IMG/VR virus record: IMGVR_UViG_3300020057_001232
Coordinates: 54,062-118,061 of that record
DNA: 64,000 nucleotides
Direction: 5' to 3' (one strand)
Origin: a virus
In this document: positions 26,243 to 35,209 of the stretch, piece by piece
Layout: every line of letters starts with the position of its first letter
Position numbering within the stretch: the stretch's first letter is position 1
Notes under the pieces: model-generated
What the model saw: the letters and a program-made list of their open reading frames with translations, nothing else
What the model was told of the DNA's origin: nothing
The model's database searches: none
Program-made: the position numbers and the translations under genes

Positions 26243-26931
26243 ATGATGACGACTTTACACTTGAGCTGACCAAGCTCGTACAGGAAGCCTCAGACAAGAA
26301 GATCATAAAGCGTGAGCCGAAGATCATTAAGTCTGCGGATATCTCTCGTCTGCCTGAGACCAAAGCCAAAATTGCCAAAATGCAAAAGGACGGCTTTACG
26401 CCGGAGCAGATCGCTCAAGCTATGGGCTTTCCCCAAGAGCAGATCGCCCAATTTTTAGATGACGACGTAGAAGTAGGCACGCCGGAGCAAATTCTTCAAG
26501 AAAGCTTGAAGACATTGTTATCGCTAGTGCCTATTGCGGACTCTGTTTACCGTAACATGCCTACGTTTCAAAACTCGTTGGCGGTTACGGGTCTTATCGA
26601 CTCGTCGAAGTCTTTACTGCAAGAGTTGTCACATCTACAGAATAAAGAAGAGACCTACAGGCTTATCTTAGCAAAAGTCGTACAGCCGATTATCCGAACG
26701 ATGATTAGCGACATGATGACTGAGCTTAGGGTGGTCTTTAAGTCCATTGACAGTAATCCTTCTAAAGAACACCTAGAAACTGATCTACAGACTGCTGCCG
26801 TCAACATAGGTAAAAAGTTCGACGACGCCTACAGGAGATCGAATGAATCCCTTGCTGTTGCTCTCGGCTTAAACCCAGATGCCAAAGCGAGGGTTCTCGC
26901 AGGGATGGCATTAGCAGAGGAAAAGTCATGA
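26239..26931 (+). CDS. HTH-containing hypothetical protein
   Basis: 230 aa from a GTG overlapping the previous stop. Residues ~45-75 (DGFTPEQIAQAMGFPQEQIA) look like a helix-turn-helix of the kind in small terminases and regulators. The remaining ~150 residues are helical and could oligomerise. A small-terminase role is possible but terL is 12 kb away on the other strand. Confidence 0.55.
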   Translation: MNDDDFTLELTKLVQEASDKKIIKREPKIIKSADISRLPETKAKIAKMQKDGFTPEQIAQAMGFPQEQIAQFLDDDVEVGTPEQILQESLKTLLSLVPIADSVYRNMPTFQNSLAVTGLIDSSKSLLQELSHLQNKEETYRLILAKVVQPIIRTMISDMMTELRVVFKSIDSNPSKEHLETDLQTAAVNIGKKFDDAYRRSNESLAVALGLNPDAKARVLAGMALAEEKS

Positions 26932-27992
26932 AATATAAGGTAAGTGCAAAATACAAGCTCGTTGTGGCAAACCGTAAGCAGCGCTATTTCGAAATTCTTC
27001 GTGACGTTCCTTATCCTGACGCACACAAACAGCAAGTTGTAGACCACATCATGAAGCTCTTCGACAGAGAAGACCGCATTATGTGGTACCTGCGTAGGGC
27101 TCGTGCGGCTGACCTTGCTGAAATTTCCTTGAAAGAGCCAGCACACTTCGAACAGTTTAAAGCCGCTCTCGGCGGTGACGAAGCATTACAGAAGCTTCTC
27201 GACGGCAAAGACAAAGCTAAGCAACGTCTCGCCCGTATTGTGAATGCCCCAATCGACACACCAAAATGGACGGAGCGTGTTGAAGCCCTCTACGAAGAGG
27301 GGCAAGCTCTTGCTCGCCACGTCAGCGAGCTTACTAAGATCTTAGCCGAAGCCAAAGAGCTTCAAATGAAAACGGTTCTCGACTACAACTTCCCCGCCGA
27401 ACAAAGCGCAGATGACCTCATTGCACAGCTCAAATCTCGCTATGCTGCGGAGAAAGCACAGCTACCCGACCCACGGCATCTCCGTCCTGTAGACGCCGAA
27501 AAGCCAGTCATTGAGTTCCCAAACGGCTGGGCATGGGTACTTGTAGATAAAGAAACATGTAAACGTGAAGCGGGAGCCATGGAGCACTGCGGCAACTCTA
27601 ATTACAAAGAGGGTGACCGCATTTACTCCCTTAGGGAGCCCATCGAACACGGCAAGAAAAAGGAGCGTCTTTGGAAGCCGCACCTCACCTTCATCATAAA
27701 CAACGGTAACGTTACCGAGATGAAAGGTTTTAGAAATTCTAAACCTAAAAAAGAACTACACAGCTACATCTTAAAGCTTCTAGAAAGCCCTGTCGTAAAA
27801 CATGTCGTCGGTGGTGGCTACAAGCCGCAGAATAACTTCTCTTTGCATGATCTTGACGACGCATTGCTAAAAGCCTTGCTTCGTAAAAAACCTGATATTG
27901 ACAAAGAGAACGACCAGCACGATCATGACGAATATGAAAACGACTTTGATGATAATGAGAACTATGACGATGAGGACGAAGACGACAGATGA
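26928..27992 (+). CDS. PcfJ-like protein, long form
   Basis: 354 aa. The C-terminal domain (~190-310) has AGAMEHCGNSNYKEGDRIYSL followed by TFIINNGNVTEMKGF and RNSKPKKEL, the same order of motifs (HC, strand pair, G-F-x-N-x-K-P) as the protein at 4176-4724. The N-terminal half is helical; the last 30 residues are almost only Asp, Glu, His and Tyr. Starts by ATGA overlap. Function of the family is not established. Confidence 0.65.
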   Translation: MKYKVSAKYKLVVANRKQRYFEILRDVPYPDAHKQQVVDHIMKLFDREDRIMWYLRRARAADLAEISLKEPAHFEQFKAALGGDEALQKLLDGKDKAKQRLARIVNAPIDTPKWTERVEALYEEGQALARHVSELTKILAEAKELQMKTVLDYNFPAEQSADDLIAQLKSRYAAEKAQLPDPRHLRPVDAEKPVIEFPNGWAWVLVDKETCKREAGAMEHCGNSNYKEGDRIYSLREPIEHGKKKERLWKPHLTFIINNGNVTEMKGFRNSKPKKELHSYILKLLESPVVKHVVGGGYKPQNNFSLHDLDDALLKALLRKKPDIDKENDQHDHDEYENDFDDNENYDDEDEDDR

Positions 27993-28037
27993 AGTTATTT
28001 CGACTGGTGCCTCGCCGAGATTTAATAAAGAGGCACC

Positions 28038-28616
28038 ATGTTACGCACCAATTTCCAAGACTATGAAATAGTCTTCCAAGAAGCACTTTCCCTTCTGACA
28101 CCAGAAGCGGGTAGCGATCTTGACCTTCACGAACTAGCCCACGAAGTCACTGAGACCTTCCTCTTCAACAACCAGTGCCAATCATCGCTAAAAGTGCATG
28201 TCGCAAAAGTAGTTGAAAAAAACTCTTGCGTTCTCACTTGGGCTGAGCATATGCTGGTTGTAGAAAATACAGATAGAAAATTTGAAGCTGTGGAAGATGC
28301 CGTAGATCTGGGTAGATTATATCTACGCTCATTACCCACACTGAGCCTTGAAGAACGTCGGGATTTCCTGTCGATTCTCGACGGTGACGACATTGACGAC
28401 GCAGCGGTCGAGGCTCTCGCTATCAAATTAAGGAAGACACTAGATGCTCCAGCAAGTCCCAAAAAAGTCCTCTACAAATTCTTCTACAAAGAAGAGCGAT
28501 GCGGGCGACAACTCTGTTACTGGCAAAGTCTCAGCGGTCAAGAAACCGGTCGCAAAAGTTCTAAAACCGATGACAAGAGATCAAATCGAGCACGTCGTAT
28601 CGCCTACTGCCATTAA
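28038..28616 (+). CDS. Hypothetical protein; C-terminus doubtful
   Basis: The first ~134 residues are an ordinary acidic alpha/beta protein. From about 28440 on, the frame overlaps the next gene by 173 bases, and its C-terminus becomes Cys/Arg-rich and unlike the rest. A TAG directly before the next ATG (28441-28443) is one frame off, so a one-base change may have removed the natural stop. Function unknown. Confidence 0.5.
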   Translation: MLRTNFQDYEIVFQEALSLLTPEAGSDLDLHELAHEVTETFLFNNQCQSSLKVHVAKVVEKNSCVLTWAEHMLVVENTDRKFEAVEDAVDLGRLYLRSLPTLSLEERRDFLSILDGDDIDDAAVEALAIKLRKTLDAPASPKKVLYKFFYKEERCGRQLCYWQSLSGQETGRKSSKTDDKRSNRARRIAYCH

Positions 28617-29004
28617 ACAGCAGTTTGACAAGTACGTCGCTCGTGGCATCCTCCCTGAGTCCTCTGTCCCGGCTGAGTTCCGTACCTCTAAAGGTTACGA
28701 CGAACCGCAAGCAATTGCCGCCGACGTAGTGGATGCCGTTAAGTGGCAAGACACTAAAGTCGAAGACCTCCAAGCTATGAAGGTAAAAGACGTAAAGCAG
28801 GAACATCCTTGGGTGGACGAAATCCTTGAGAACTTTGTTGCTTACGACCTATCCCCGACACACAGCAGCGACGAAGCCCGTCTCATTTTAAACGAACTAG
28901 ATAAAGAACTAGAAGCACTTGAAGAGTCTGGTTACGGACCAGACGCTCGTGACTACGTTTTCAAGCTTAAGCGTGAGCTAGAGCTTCTTATTGAAAAGAT
29001 GTGA
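28444..29004 (+). CDS. Hypothetical protein with Lys/Ser-rich linker
   Basis: 186 aa. ATG 28444 has AAGGAAG seven bases upstream, so it has its own ribosome site despite the overlap. The N-terminal ~45 residues are a Lys/Ser/Thr/Val-rich flexible segment; the rest is helical and acidic. May be a scaffold or DNA-associated protein; not recognised. Confidence 0.6.
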   Translation: MLQQVPKKSSTNSSTKKSDAGDNSVTGKVSAVKKPVAKVLKPMTRDQIEHVVSPTAIKQQFDKYVARGILPESSVPAEFRTSKGYDEPQAIAADVVDAVKWQDTKVEDLQAMKVKDVKQEHPWVDEILENFVAYDLSPTHSSDEARLILNELDKELEALEESGYGPDARDYVFKLKRELELLIEKM

Positions 29005-29047
29005 TAAGTGGCAATACCGCCGCTAATTATACAATTAGGAGTATGTT

Positions 29048-29293
29048 ATGACTCGTTATACTAATGCCCAAATCGTCGCCGAACTTCGTCGTGTCTTCAA
29101 AGCGAACGGAGAACAGCCGTTTTCCCGCCGTGAGTACCAAGACCTTGGTGAAATTTCCAAAACCACCATCGAAAACCGTTTCGGTACGTGGTCGGCAGCC
29201 CTCGACAAGGCTCGTCTCTTGAATCGCTTCGAGAGAGCTAAGACGGTGAGCAAAAAGGTTGTGCGGAAGAGAAAAGTTTCTCGCCGCAGCTAA
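29048..29293 (+). CDS. Stand-alone homing-endonuclease-associated repeat protein
   Basis: 81 aa. One repeat of the homing endonuclease-associated type: a helix with IVAELRRVFKANG, then FSRREYQDLG, then a W-containing helix (FGTWSAALDKA). The tail is basic (VRKRKVSRRS). Such repeats bind DNA. The next gene begins with the same domain, so the pair arose by duplication or shares a target. A terminator follows. Confidence 0.7.
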   Translation: MTRYTNAQIVAELRRVFKANGEQPFSRREYQDLGEISKTTIENRFGTWSAALDKARLLNRFERAKTVSKKVVRKRKVSRRS

Positions 29294-29299
29294 CCCGAA

Positions 29300-29341
29300 A
29301 AACTGGCAGGTGAAGGTCGTTCTTTACCTGCCAGTTTTCAT
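29300..29341 (+). terminator. Rho-independent terminator
   Basis: AACTGGCAGGT pairs with ACCTGCCAGTT (11 bp) around a 14-base loop and is followed by TTCATTTG. Separates the small repeat gene from the phosphoesterase. Confidence 0.8.
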
Positions 29342-29367
29342 TTGTCCACAGTTTTAGAGGGTAATTG

Positions 29368-30810
29368 ATGCGTGCAACATACACTGATAAGGATATCATC
29401 ACCGAACTGAGACGTGTGTACCAACTGTTCGGCAAGCGTTTTACTCGAAGAGAGTACCGCACCGAAGGACAGATTGCATCGTCCGTCATCGAACATCGTT
29501 TCGGTGGATGGCAACAGGCTCTTGATGCAGCGGTGTCAGAAGACAGATTCACGCCCCGTCGTGAGCCTGCCGTAGCCGCTCCGTCTCAGAAGCGATCCGA
29601 AGAGGTACGGCTCTCTAAAGAAGAAGTCCGTATTCTTAAAGAAGAAGAGAAGATCAGTAAGCACCACGAGCGTATTCGTGAGCTTGAGCAACAACGCCAA
29701 GCTTTCTCGCCTGTGAAAGAGCTAGAGCGTGAGTGGGCAGACGAACGTCGTTCCTTGGTTGAAAAGGCTGAACAGAAACAAGTTCGCTACTTCAAAGACA
29801 AAGCCCACAAAATTGACCTCCTAGGAGAGTATGTCACCGAAGCCGTCAAAGACCTCGAACCTATGACGGTTGTCTACGAGCAACGCCCCCGTCAGCTCGT
29901 TCCTACTTCTAGCAGCGAAAACTGCACGCTTTGGTTTGAGTTCTCCGATCTTCAGCTAGGGACAAAGATGACCTTAGAGGAGATGGGTGGTCTCAACGAG
30001 CACAATTGGGAAATTTGGCGTCGTAAGCTAGAAATCTGGAAGACGCAAGCTATCGAAAAAATCGCTGCCTATGACAGTCAACGACGCCTCGATGCCGTAG
30101 TCCTTGCCTGCCTTGGCGACATGGTTGAAGGTCAAGACATCTTCGCTAGTCAGATTTGGCAAATTGACCGCCCGGTCGTAGATCAAGCCACGCAAGGTGC
30201 GGAAGATACGGCAGCAGCCTTTGCTGAGATCTGCCTGACCTTTCCCCATATCAAATTCAAGATTTTGGAAGTGTTCGGTAACCACGGGCGTATCGGTAAA
30301 AAAGGTGAAACACCTTACGCCAACAGCATGGACAAAGTGTACCAACGCTTTCTTCAGCTACGGCTTGCCGCTATTAGAGAAATCACCAACCTGACCTATT
30401 TTGAAAATGAGTCTTGGTTCTACTTCACACAGCTTTATGGGTGGAATCACCTCTTGCTGCATGGTGACCAAGGCATGTCGTCTTTGTGGTCGAACCGTCC
30501 TACGGTGAACGGTCTTGAAAAGGGCATCACACGGTATAACCAAATGCTCCAAGGGCAAGTTCACTTCGTCCATTGTGGTCACTTTCACAACGACTGGCAG
30601 CTTTCCATGAACATGGCACAGCTACTAATCAACGGATCTTTTATTGGAACCTCGAACTTTTCGGCGTCGAAAATGGTGGCTTCTGGACCTCCGGTCCAAG
30701 TCATGCATGTCTTTGAGCCAAGGGTTGGACTCGCTCGGACGGAACGAATCCATTTAGTGGATGGTGACGTAAGAAATCCAATCAAACCGAAAAGCATCAT
30801 TACAGATTAA
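29368..30810 (+). CDS. DNA-binding repeat fused to metallophosphoesterase
   Basis: 480 aa from ATG 29368 (AGAGGG upstream). Residues 1-60 repeat the domain of the gene before. Residues ~70-150 are a charged coiled-coil. Residues ~190-460 form a calcineurin-like phosphoesterase with FSDLQLG, CLGDMVEG, FGNHGRIG, LLHGDQG and HCGHFHND; the usual DxH is here DLQ. These enzymes cut phosphoesters in DNA, RNA or nucleotides. The domain order suggests targeted nuclease activity (inference). Confidence 0.8.
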   Translation: MRATYTDKDIITELRRVYQLFGKRFTRREYRTEGQIASSVIEHRFGGWQQALDAAVSEDRFTPRREPAVAAPSQKRSEEVRLSKEEVRILKEEEKISKHHERIRELEQQRQAFSPVKELEREWADERRSLVEKAEQKQVRYFKDKAHKIDLLGEYVTEAVKDLEPMTVVYEQRPRQLVPTSSSENCTLWFEFSDLQLGTKMTLEEMGGLNEHNWEIWRRKLEIWKTQAIEKIAAYDSQRRLDAVVLACLGDMVEGQDIFASQIWQIDRPVVDQATQGAEDTAAAFAEICLTFPHIKFKILEVFGNHGRIGKKGETPYANSMDKVYQRFLQLRLAAIREITNLTYFENESWFYFTQLYGWNHLLLHGDQGMSSLWSNRPTVNGLEKGITRYNQMLQGQVHFVHCGHFHNDWQLSMNMAQLLINGSFIGTSNFSASKMVASGPPVQVMHVFEPRVGLARTERIHLVDGDVRNPIKPKSIITD

Positions 30811-30889
30811 CTGCTACAAGATCTTAACCTTCCTTACCTATAATCATGCATCATGATAAACTGGTACTTGAGTAGCAGGAGGAACAGCA

Positions 30890-31174
30890 ATGGAAGGTTT
30901 AGCAGCAGATAGGATTTTCGAGATCGTAGGCATGATAAGTGCCTGCTCCTTCATCATCATCGCCGTGGGTGACTTCCTGTCACGCAGCATGGACATAATC
31001 GTAACAAGAGTCTTCGCTCCTAAGGAAACGATGCTAGCTAAGCAGGTCGTTTTTACTTGGGGTCTTCTGAAGGCTCTGTACGAAGAGTTTCGTGCGTTCC
31101 TCGACAAGCTAAGTGCCTACTCCCGTCCCCGTGGAGCCATAAATGCACCGCTGAAAGAGGAGCCAAAAAAGTGA
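30890..31174 (+). CDS. Small membrane protein, 94 aa
   Basis: AGGAGGAAC precedes ATG 30890. One hydrophobic segment (about residues 10-32) followed by a helical and Pro/basic tail. No cleavage site is clear, so it is probably an inner-membrane protein. Overlaps the next gene by GTGA. Confidence 0.65.
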   Translation: MEGLAADRIFEIVGMISACSFIIIAVGDFLSRSMDIIVTRVFAPKETMLAKQVVFTWGLLKALYEEFRAFLDKLSAYSRPRGAINAPLKEEPKK

Positions 31175-31731
31175 GTAACATCCTGAGCGAGATCGAGAGT
31201 GGATATTTAAAACCGTTTCTTGATCTTCTCAGGTCGGGAGGCACGTCTGCTAAAAGACCTGCACCCGAATGGCTGTTAGGGTTCAAGACCAAAGCCTATT
31301 TCAACAGTAGCGATTTTCTGTACGCCTCCTACGCCTCTCTTCTTTCGTCCAACAAGAAACAAAAAGTAGACTTTCACAGCGAGACCGGTCTGATTCTAAA
31401 GCGGTTATATGAGTACGCCAAAGATCTACCTTCTATGACTAGAACGTTTGATTTCTTGGAAGACTTCCGAGCCTTTATGCGGGGAGAGACCGACAAAATC
31501 CCAGCGTTTTGCGGGGGTGCTCAAGAGGCGTATGCGAAGCTGAAATACTTAGAAGGTAGTCCATACGCCTTAAGATTAATTGATGAGTACGTAGACTACA
31601 GCACCTTTTCCAAGCTTAAAACGCAGGACTTCACTGCGCTCTACAGGGTCTCAGTCTACGATTTCGCCGAAGTGATTTTGTGCTCTCTATCTGTCGATGA
31701 AGTTATAAAGTTCGTCGAGAGCAAAAGATAA
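31171..31731 (+). CDS. Hypothetical protein, 186 aa
   Basis: Start GTG 31171 overlaps the preceding TGA; an upstream ATG would lie within that gene. Helical soluble protein with many Tyr/Phe residues. It precedes a probable virion gene. No recognised family. Confidence 0.6.
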   Translation: MSNILSEIESGYLKPFLDLLRSGGTSAKRPAPEWLLGFKTKAYFNSSDFLYASYASLLSSNKKQKVDFHSETGLILKRLYEYAKDLPSMTRTFDFLEDFRAFMRGETDKIPAFCGGAQEAYAKLKYLEGSPYALRLIDEYVDYSTFSKLKTQDFTALYRVSVYDFAEVILCSLSVDEVIKFVESKR

Positions 31732-31742
31732 AAAGGTAATTT

Positions 31743-32960
31743 ATGACCATTCAAGGTGCAGCTTTTCAAGGAACCACTCAGGAAACATCGAGGGTCCTGA
31801 AGAGGGGTCAACTTGAATTTTTCTTTTTCAAGTTCTTCTATGACCAAGCTGAAACGCAACCGGTCATGCCTATCGACGCCCAAACCCACCCCAACTTCCG
31901 CATCCTTTCGCCTACGGGAGACATGCTTGCTCAAGGTGTCGCCGTGCCGGGAGCTTCTCCTGGCATTTGGCGGACGGGTTGGGTTGTACCCAGAGATGCT
32001 GCCTTAACTAACGTCCACAAGCGCTACCGCCTTCAAGTGGTAATGGTGGACTCAAACCTGCGCCAGTTTGAGACAAGTTTTGAGTTCGACGTAGTAGAGA
32101 CGGAAGTTCCCGCACAGACGCCCGAGCTTCAACAGCTTATGACGTTCGTCGGCGAGCCGTTGCGTATCAGTTTTATGAATACGGTAAGACCTGAGCTTTT
32201 GCGCCTCAGGGTGTCCCCGAGAGGGTTCGACGCAACCGTTCTTCATTATGCGACTTGGACACCGAACGTAACGGGACCGAACAATCTCATCGAAGTCGAA
32301 AGAGACAACTTCTTCGTCTATTACACGGACATTCCGTCGTTTCCGACTGCTGGCGAATACTCAGCTATTTGGACGGTACGTGACTTCCCGGAGAGTCAAC
32401 AAGAGCTAGAGCACCAATCCATAGAAGTCGTGACGACTACACAGATGCACCTCATTAAGTCGCTACGGATGTTGATTGATAAACTACAGAAAAAGCTTGG
32501 AATTGTTTATGCTTACACCAACGAACAGCTCATCGAATACATCAAAAAGGGTACAGCACTTGTCAACTCCTACTTTCCCCCGACTAACTTTACCCCTAAC
32601 GATATACCTGCGTCTTTAGAGGCGTTTTCGGTACTGGCGGCGGCGTGGTGGGGTCTTAATGCACAGAGGATGCTCTATGCAGAAACTATGTTGGAATTTA
32701 GTGGGCAAACGGTCACTCTCGGGTACAACCCAGGAGCGGAGCTTGAGGGTATTGCCGCAAGCTTTAAAGAAACACTCGACTCGCAGCTTAAAGCCACAAA
32801 GAAATCACTCTTCCGTGCGGGCTCAGCCGTTGGGTTTATTGCGACTCGTCCTCAGCGTAACCGTGGCGGCGTCGTCTTCAAAGTCAGCAATTACTCAGGC
32901 AGCAGCAACAATAATAACATCCTCGGCACCCTGGCTGCATACGGGCTACCGCTCGATTGA
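31743..32960 (+). CDS. Probable virion structural protein, 405 aa
   Basis: Residues 1-240 are beta-rich with two Ig-like sandwich-type repeats (each about 100 aa with GEYSAIWTV-like strands); 240-380 are helical; the C-terminus is Ser/Asn-rich. The pattern fits a tail or neck protein. Identification is by feel and context only. Confidence 0.55.
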   Translation: MTIQGAAFQGTTQETSRVLKRGQLEFFFFKFFYDQAETQPVMPIDAQTHPNFRILSPTGDMLAQGVAVPGASPGIWRTGWVVPRDAALTNVHKRYRLQVVMVDSNLRQFETSFEFDVVETEVPAQTPELQQLMTFVGEPLRISFMNTVRPELLRLRVSPRGFDATVLHYATWTPNVTGPNNLIEVERDNFFVYYTDIPSFPTAGEYSAIWTVRDFPESQQELEHQSIEVVTTTQMHLIKSLRMLIDKLQKKLGIVYAYTNEQLIEYIKKGTALVNSYFPPTNFTPNDIPASLEAFSVLAAAWWGLNAQRMLYAETMLEFSGQTVTLGYNPGAELEGIAASFKETLDSQLKATKKSLFRAGSAVGFIATRPQRNRGGVVFKVSNYSGSSNNNNILGTLAAYGLPLD

Positions 32961-33060
32961 CGGTCGGTTAGCTTCTCTTCTTCTATTTATCCCCTTACTG
33001 AAAAAGTTCTTAGGGAGGGCACATTACGTGCTCTTGTCTCCCTATTCCCTGGAGGTATCT

Positions 33061-33438
33061 ATGAGTATGGCTGATGAAAGATTCTACAAACGCAAACTCA
33101 ACGAGATGGAGCAGGACATTAAACGCTTACAGCGTGAGATCCAAAAGCTCCGTGCGATGCAAAAGAACTCCCGTCGAACTCCAGACAAGCAGCTTACGAG
33201 AACCCTTCAACGAGAAGCTGACTTGCAGGAAGTCTTCGACCAAATGCAAGCCGCCGAGTTTCAGCCGGTACAAGTCGAAATTATAAAAGAGAGAAAGTGC
33301 GACAACCGCTGTAAACAATGCCAGTCTGACAACGTGCATCAGATCCAAGCTGGTATGCGTACAGTAATAGTTTGCGGAGATTGCTCTTCCAGGTATACTG
33401 TTAAGACCAAAGAATACGAGGTAGCGAAACTGGCTTAA
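33061..33438 (+). CDS. Coiled-coil plus zinc-ribbon protein
   Basis: 125 aa from ATG 33061, with GGAGG six bases upstream; an earlier in-frame start lies in the previous gene. Residues 8-45 form a heptad-rich coiled coil (MEQDIKRLQREIQKL). Residues ~80-112 form a zinc ribbon, CDNRCKQC and CGDC. Possibly a nucleic-acid-binding or transcription-linked protein. Confidence 0.65.
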   Translation: MSMADERFYKRKLNEMEQDIKRLQREIQKLRAMQKNSRRTPDKQLTRTLQREADLQEVFDQMQAAEFQPVQVEIIKERKCDNRCKQCQSDNVHQIQAGMRTVIVCGDCSSRYTVKTKEYEVAKLA

Positions 33439-33439
33439 T

Positions 33440-33847
33440 GTGGATTTTGAAATTCTACACATTATATTAAATGTTATCTCAATTACATTAGGCGTAATAA
33501 CAATGGGTAAACTTTTTTTCGTCCGAAAATCACAAGAAACTATGATGCGTGAGCAAACGGAGCTACTAGCACAGCTTTTAGCCGCTCAACAGCTTGCCAA
33601 TCCTCAGCAGCAAGTCTCCACACACACCATCGTCGAGCGGGTTACGCAGGCACCTGCGGAACAAGTATCGACTCCCGCAGAGTCTATACCAGACTTTCAG
33701 TTCGATGAGCCTGACCTGCCGTTCATTCCTAGAATGGATTTAAAGGGTAAAGCTACCTTAGACGCCGTGTCTGAGGAGACTTCGGACTTCGACGCCAAAG
33801 GCGGTGCTAAGAAGCTCCGTAAAGTGAAAGAAGGTCAGGGTTCGTGA
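33440..33847 (+). CDS. Membrane-anchored hypothetical protein
   Basis: 135 aa. The N-terminal ~25 residues are a hydrophobic helix; the rest is a Gln/Ala-rich helix then an acidic tail. GTG 33440 overlaps the preceding region; ATG at 33503 is possible but would lose the membrane helix. Overlaps the next GTG. Confidence 0.6.
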   Translation: MDFEILHIILNVISITLGVITMGKLFFVRKSQETMMREQTELLAQLLAAQQLANPQQQVSTHTIVERVTQAPAEQVSTPAESIPDFQFDEPDLPFIPRMDLKGKATLDAVSEETSDFDAKGGAKKLRKVKEGQGS

Positions 33848-34191
33848 AGCAAGTCATTGTCATGCGTACAGACTTGAATATGAGAAAAGGCAAAATGATC
33901 GCCCAAGGTGCCCACGCAAGCTTAACGGCGTGCATTCGTGCTCAGGTTCTAAACGATCCCAGGTACCAACACTGGTTAGACAACGGGATGAAAAAGATCT
34001 GCGTCGGGATCGGCTCGGCAGCGGAGCTTGTAAAGCTCTACACAGACGCAGAAAACTCTGGTATTGTTGCTTCTCTGATCTTAGACCAAGGTCTTACCGA
34101 GTTCAACGAAGAGACGTTTACAGCGGTAGCTATCGGACCTGCTGACGATGAAGCTGTAGATGAATTTACCAGACACTTGAAACTTTTATAA
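33844..34191 (+). CDS. Peptidyl-tRNA hydrolase 2 (Pth2)
   Basis: 115 aa, the size of archaeal/eukaryotic Pth2. Visible: MRTDLNMRKGKMIAQGAHA (catalytic/basic N-terminal strand and helix), KICVGIGS, and DQGLTEF with the family acidic site, ending AIGPADDEAVDEFTRHL. Pth2 releases tRNA from peptidyl-tRNAs made when translation aborts. Bacteria normally use unrelated Pth1. GTG start overlaps the previous stop. With tRNAs and CCA enzyme it forms a translation-support set. Confidence 0.9.
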   Translation: MKQVIVMRTDLNMRKGKMIAQGAHASLTACIRAQVLNDPRYQHWLDNGMKKICVGIGSAAELVKLYTDAENSGIVASLILDQGLTEFNEETFTAVAIGPADDEAVDEFTRHLKLL

Positions 34192-34201
34192 GGAGATCTA
34201 T

Positions 34202-35209
34202 ATGGCTCGTGGACTTGACGTTGGGACATCCAACCTCGTAGCAGCTCAGCTCAATAAAGACGGGCAGGTCGTCACGAAGCGCCTTCGAAATGCCTTCATC
34301 GAAATCGACGAGGAGCAAAAAGCTCGCCTTTCTCAAGGCGGATTGAATGCCGTCCACATCAAAGACCGCAGCTATATCGTCGGCGACGAAGCCATTTCGA
34401 TTGCTCGCATTCTAAATAAAGAAGTCCGTCGTCCGATGGCTAGCGGCGTTCTTAACCCTGACGAGAAAGATGGTCGCTCAGTGATCGGTCTTCTCATCAA
34501 AGCACTTCTCGGCGAGCCGTCAGAAGACGACGAAAAGGTTTGCTTTTCGATCCCTGCCGTCGCCGTCGATGCAGTTACGAAGACAAACAACATTTGGCAT
34601 ACGGGATTTTTTTCGTCCCTTCTTGAAAACATGGGGTACCAACCTGAGCCCATCAACGAAGCCTTAGCCATCGTCTACGCCGAATGTGCGGAAGATGGTC
34701 ACAGCGGCATCGCCATTTCCCACGGAGCAGGGCAGGTGAACGTCTGTGCTTCTTACAAACTTGTAGGCTCGCTTGAGTTCTCCATCGCTCGTTCGGGAGA
34801 TTGGGTTGACCAAAACTCTGCTACGGCGTCCGGTGTCTCAATTGCGAGAGTCCTAAAAGTCAAAGAAGATCCAAACTTCGACCTTCTCGACTACGAAACT
34901 GTGGACGACGAGATCGGTCCAGCTCTTTTCTACCACTACTCAGCAATGATTAAGTACGAGATCATGCACCTTGCTCGTGAATGGATGAAGATGAAGTCGC
35001 AGCTCGACTTCCCGGACTCCATCCCCATCGTCCTCAGCGGCGGTACGGCGTCGATCAAAGGCTTCAAAGAGCTTTGGGAGCTAGAGCTAAACCGCTTTCA
35101 GAAAAAGAACACGCTTCCGTTTAAAATTAAAGAAGTCCGTATGGCGAAGGACCCCTTCGGAGCGGTCGCTAAAGGTCTTCTCACTTACGCAATGTCACAG
35201 GGGAAATAA
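34202..35209 (+). CDS. Actin-like ATPase
   Basis: 335 aa. Actin/Hsp70 superfamily motifs in order: phosphate-1 GLDVGTSNLVA (~residue 4), SHGAGQVNV (~residue 177, phosphate-2) and LSGGTASIKGF (~residue 280, adenosine). This spacing matches plasmid/phage segregation actins (ParM/Alp type) more than MreB. It may form filaments that position phage DNA or organise infected cells. AAGGAG upstream of ATG 34202. Stop overlaps the next ATG. Confidence 0.85.
   Translation: MARGLDVGTSNLVAAQLNKDGQVVTKRLRNAFIEIDEEQKARLSQGGLNAVHIKDRSYIVGDEAISIARILNKEVRRPMASGVLNPDEKDGRSVIGLLIKALLGEPSEDDEKVCFSIPAVAVDAVTKTNNIWHTGFFSSLLENMGYQPEPINEALAIVYAECAEDGHSGIAISHGAGQVNVCASYKLVGSLEFSIARSGDWVDQNSATASGVSIARVLKVKEDPNFDLLDYETVDDEIGPALFYHYSAMIKYEIMHLAREWMKMKSQLDFPDSIPIVLSGGTASIKGFKELWELELNRFQKKNTLPFKIKEVRMAKDPFGAVAKGLLTYAMSQGK

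Noticed and set aside
28444-28616. Tail-assembly-chaperone type frameshift
   Set aside because: No tape-measure gene follows, the frame relation is +1 or -2 and the second gene has its own ribosome site.
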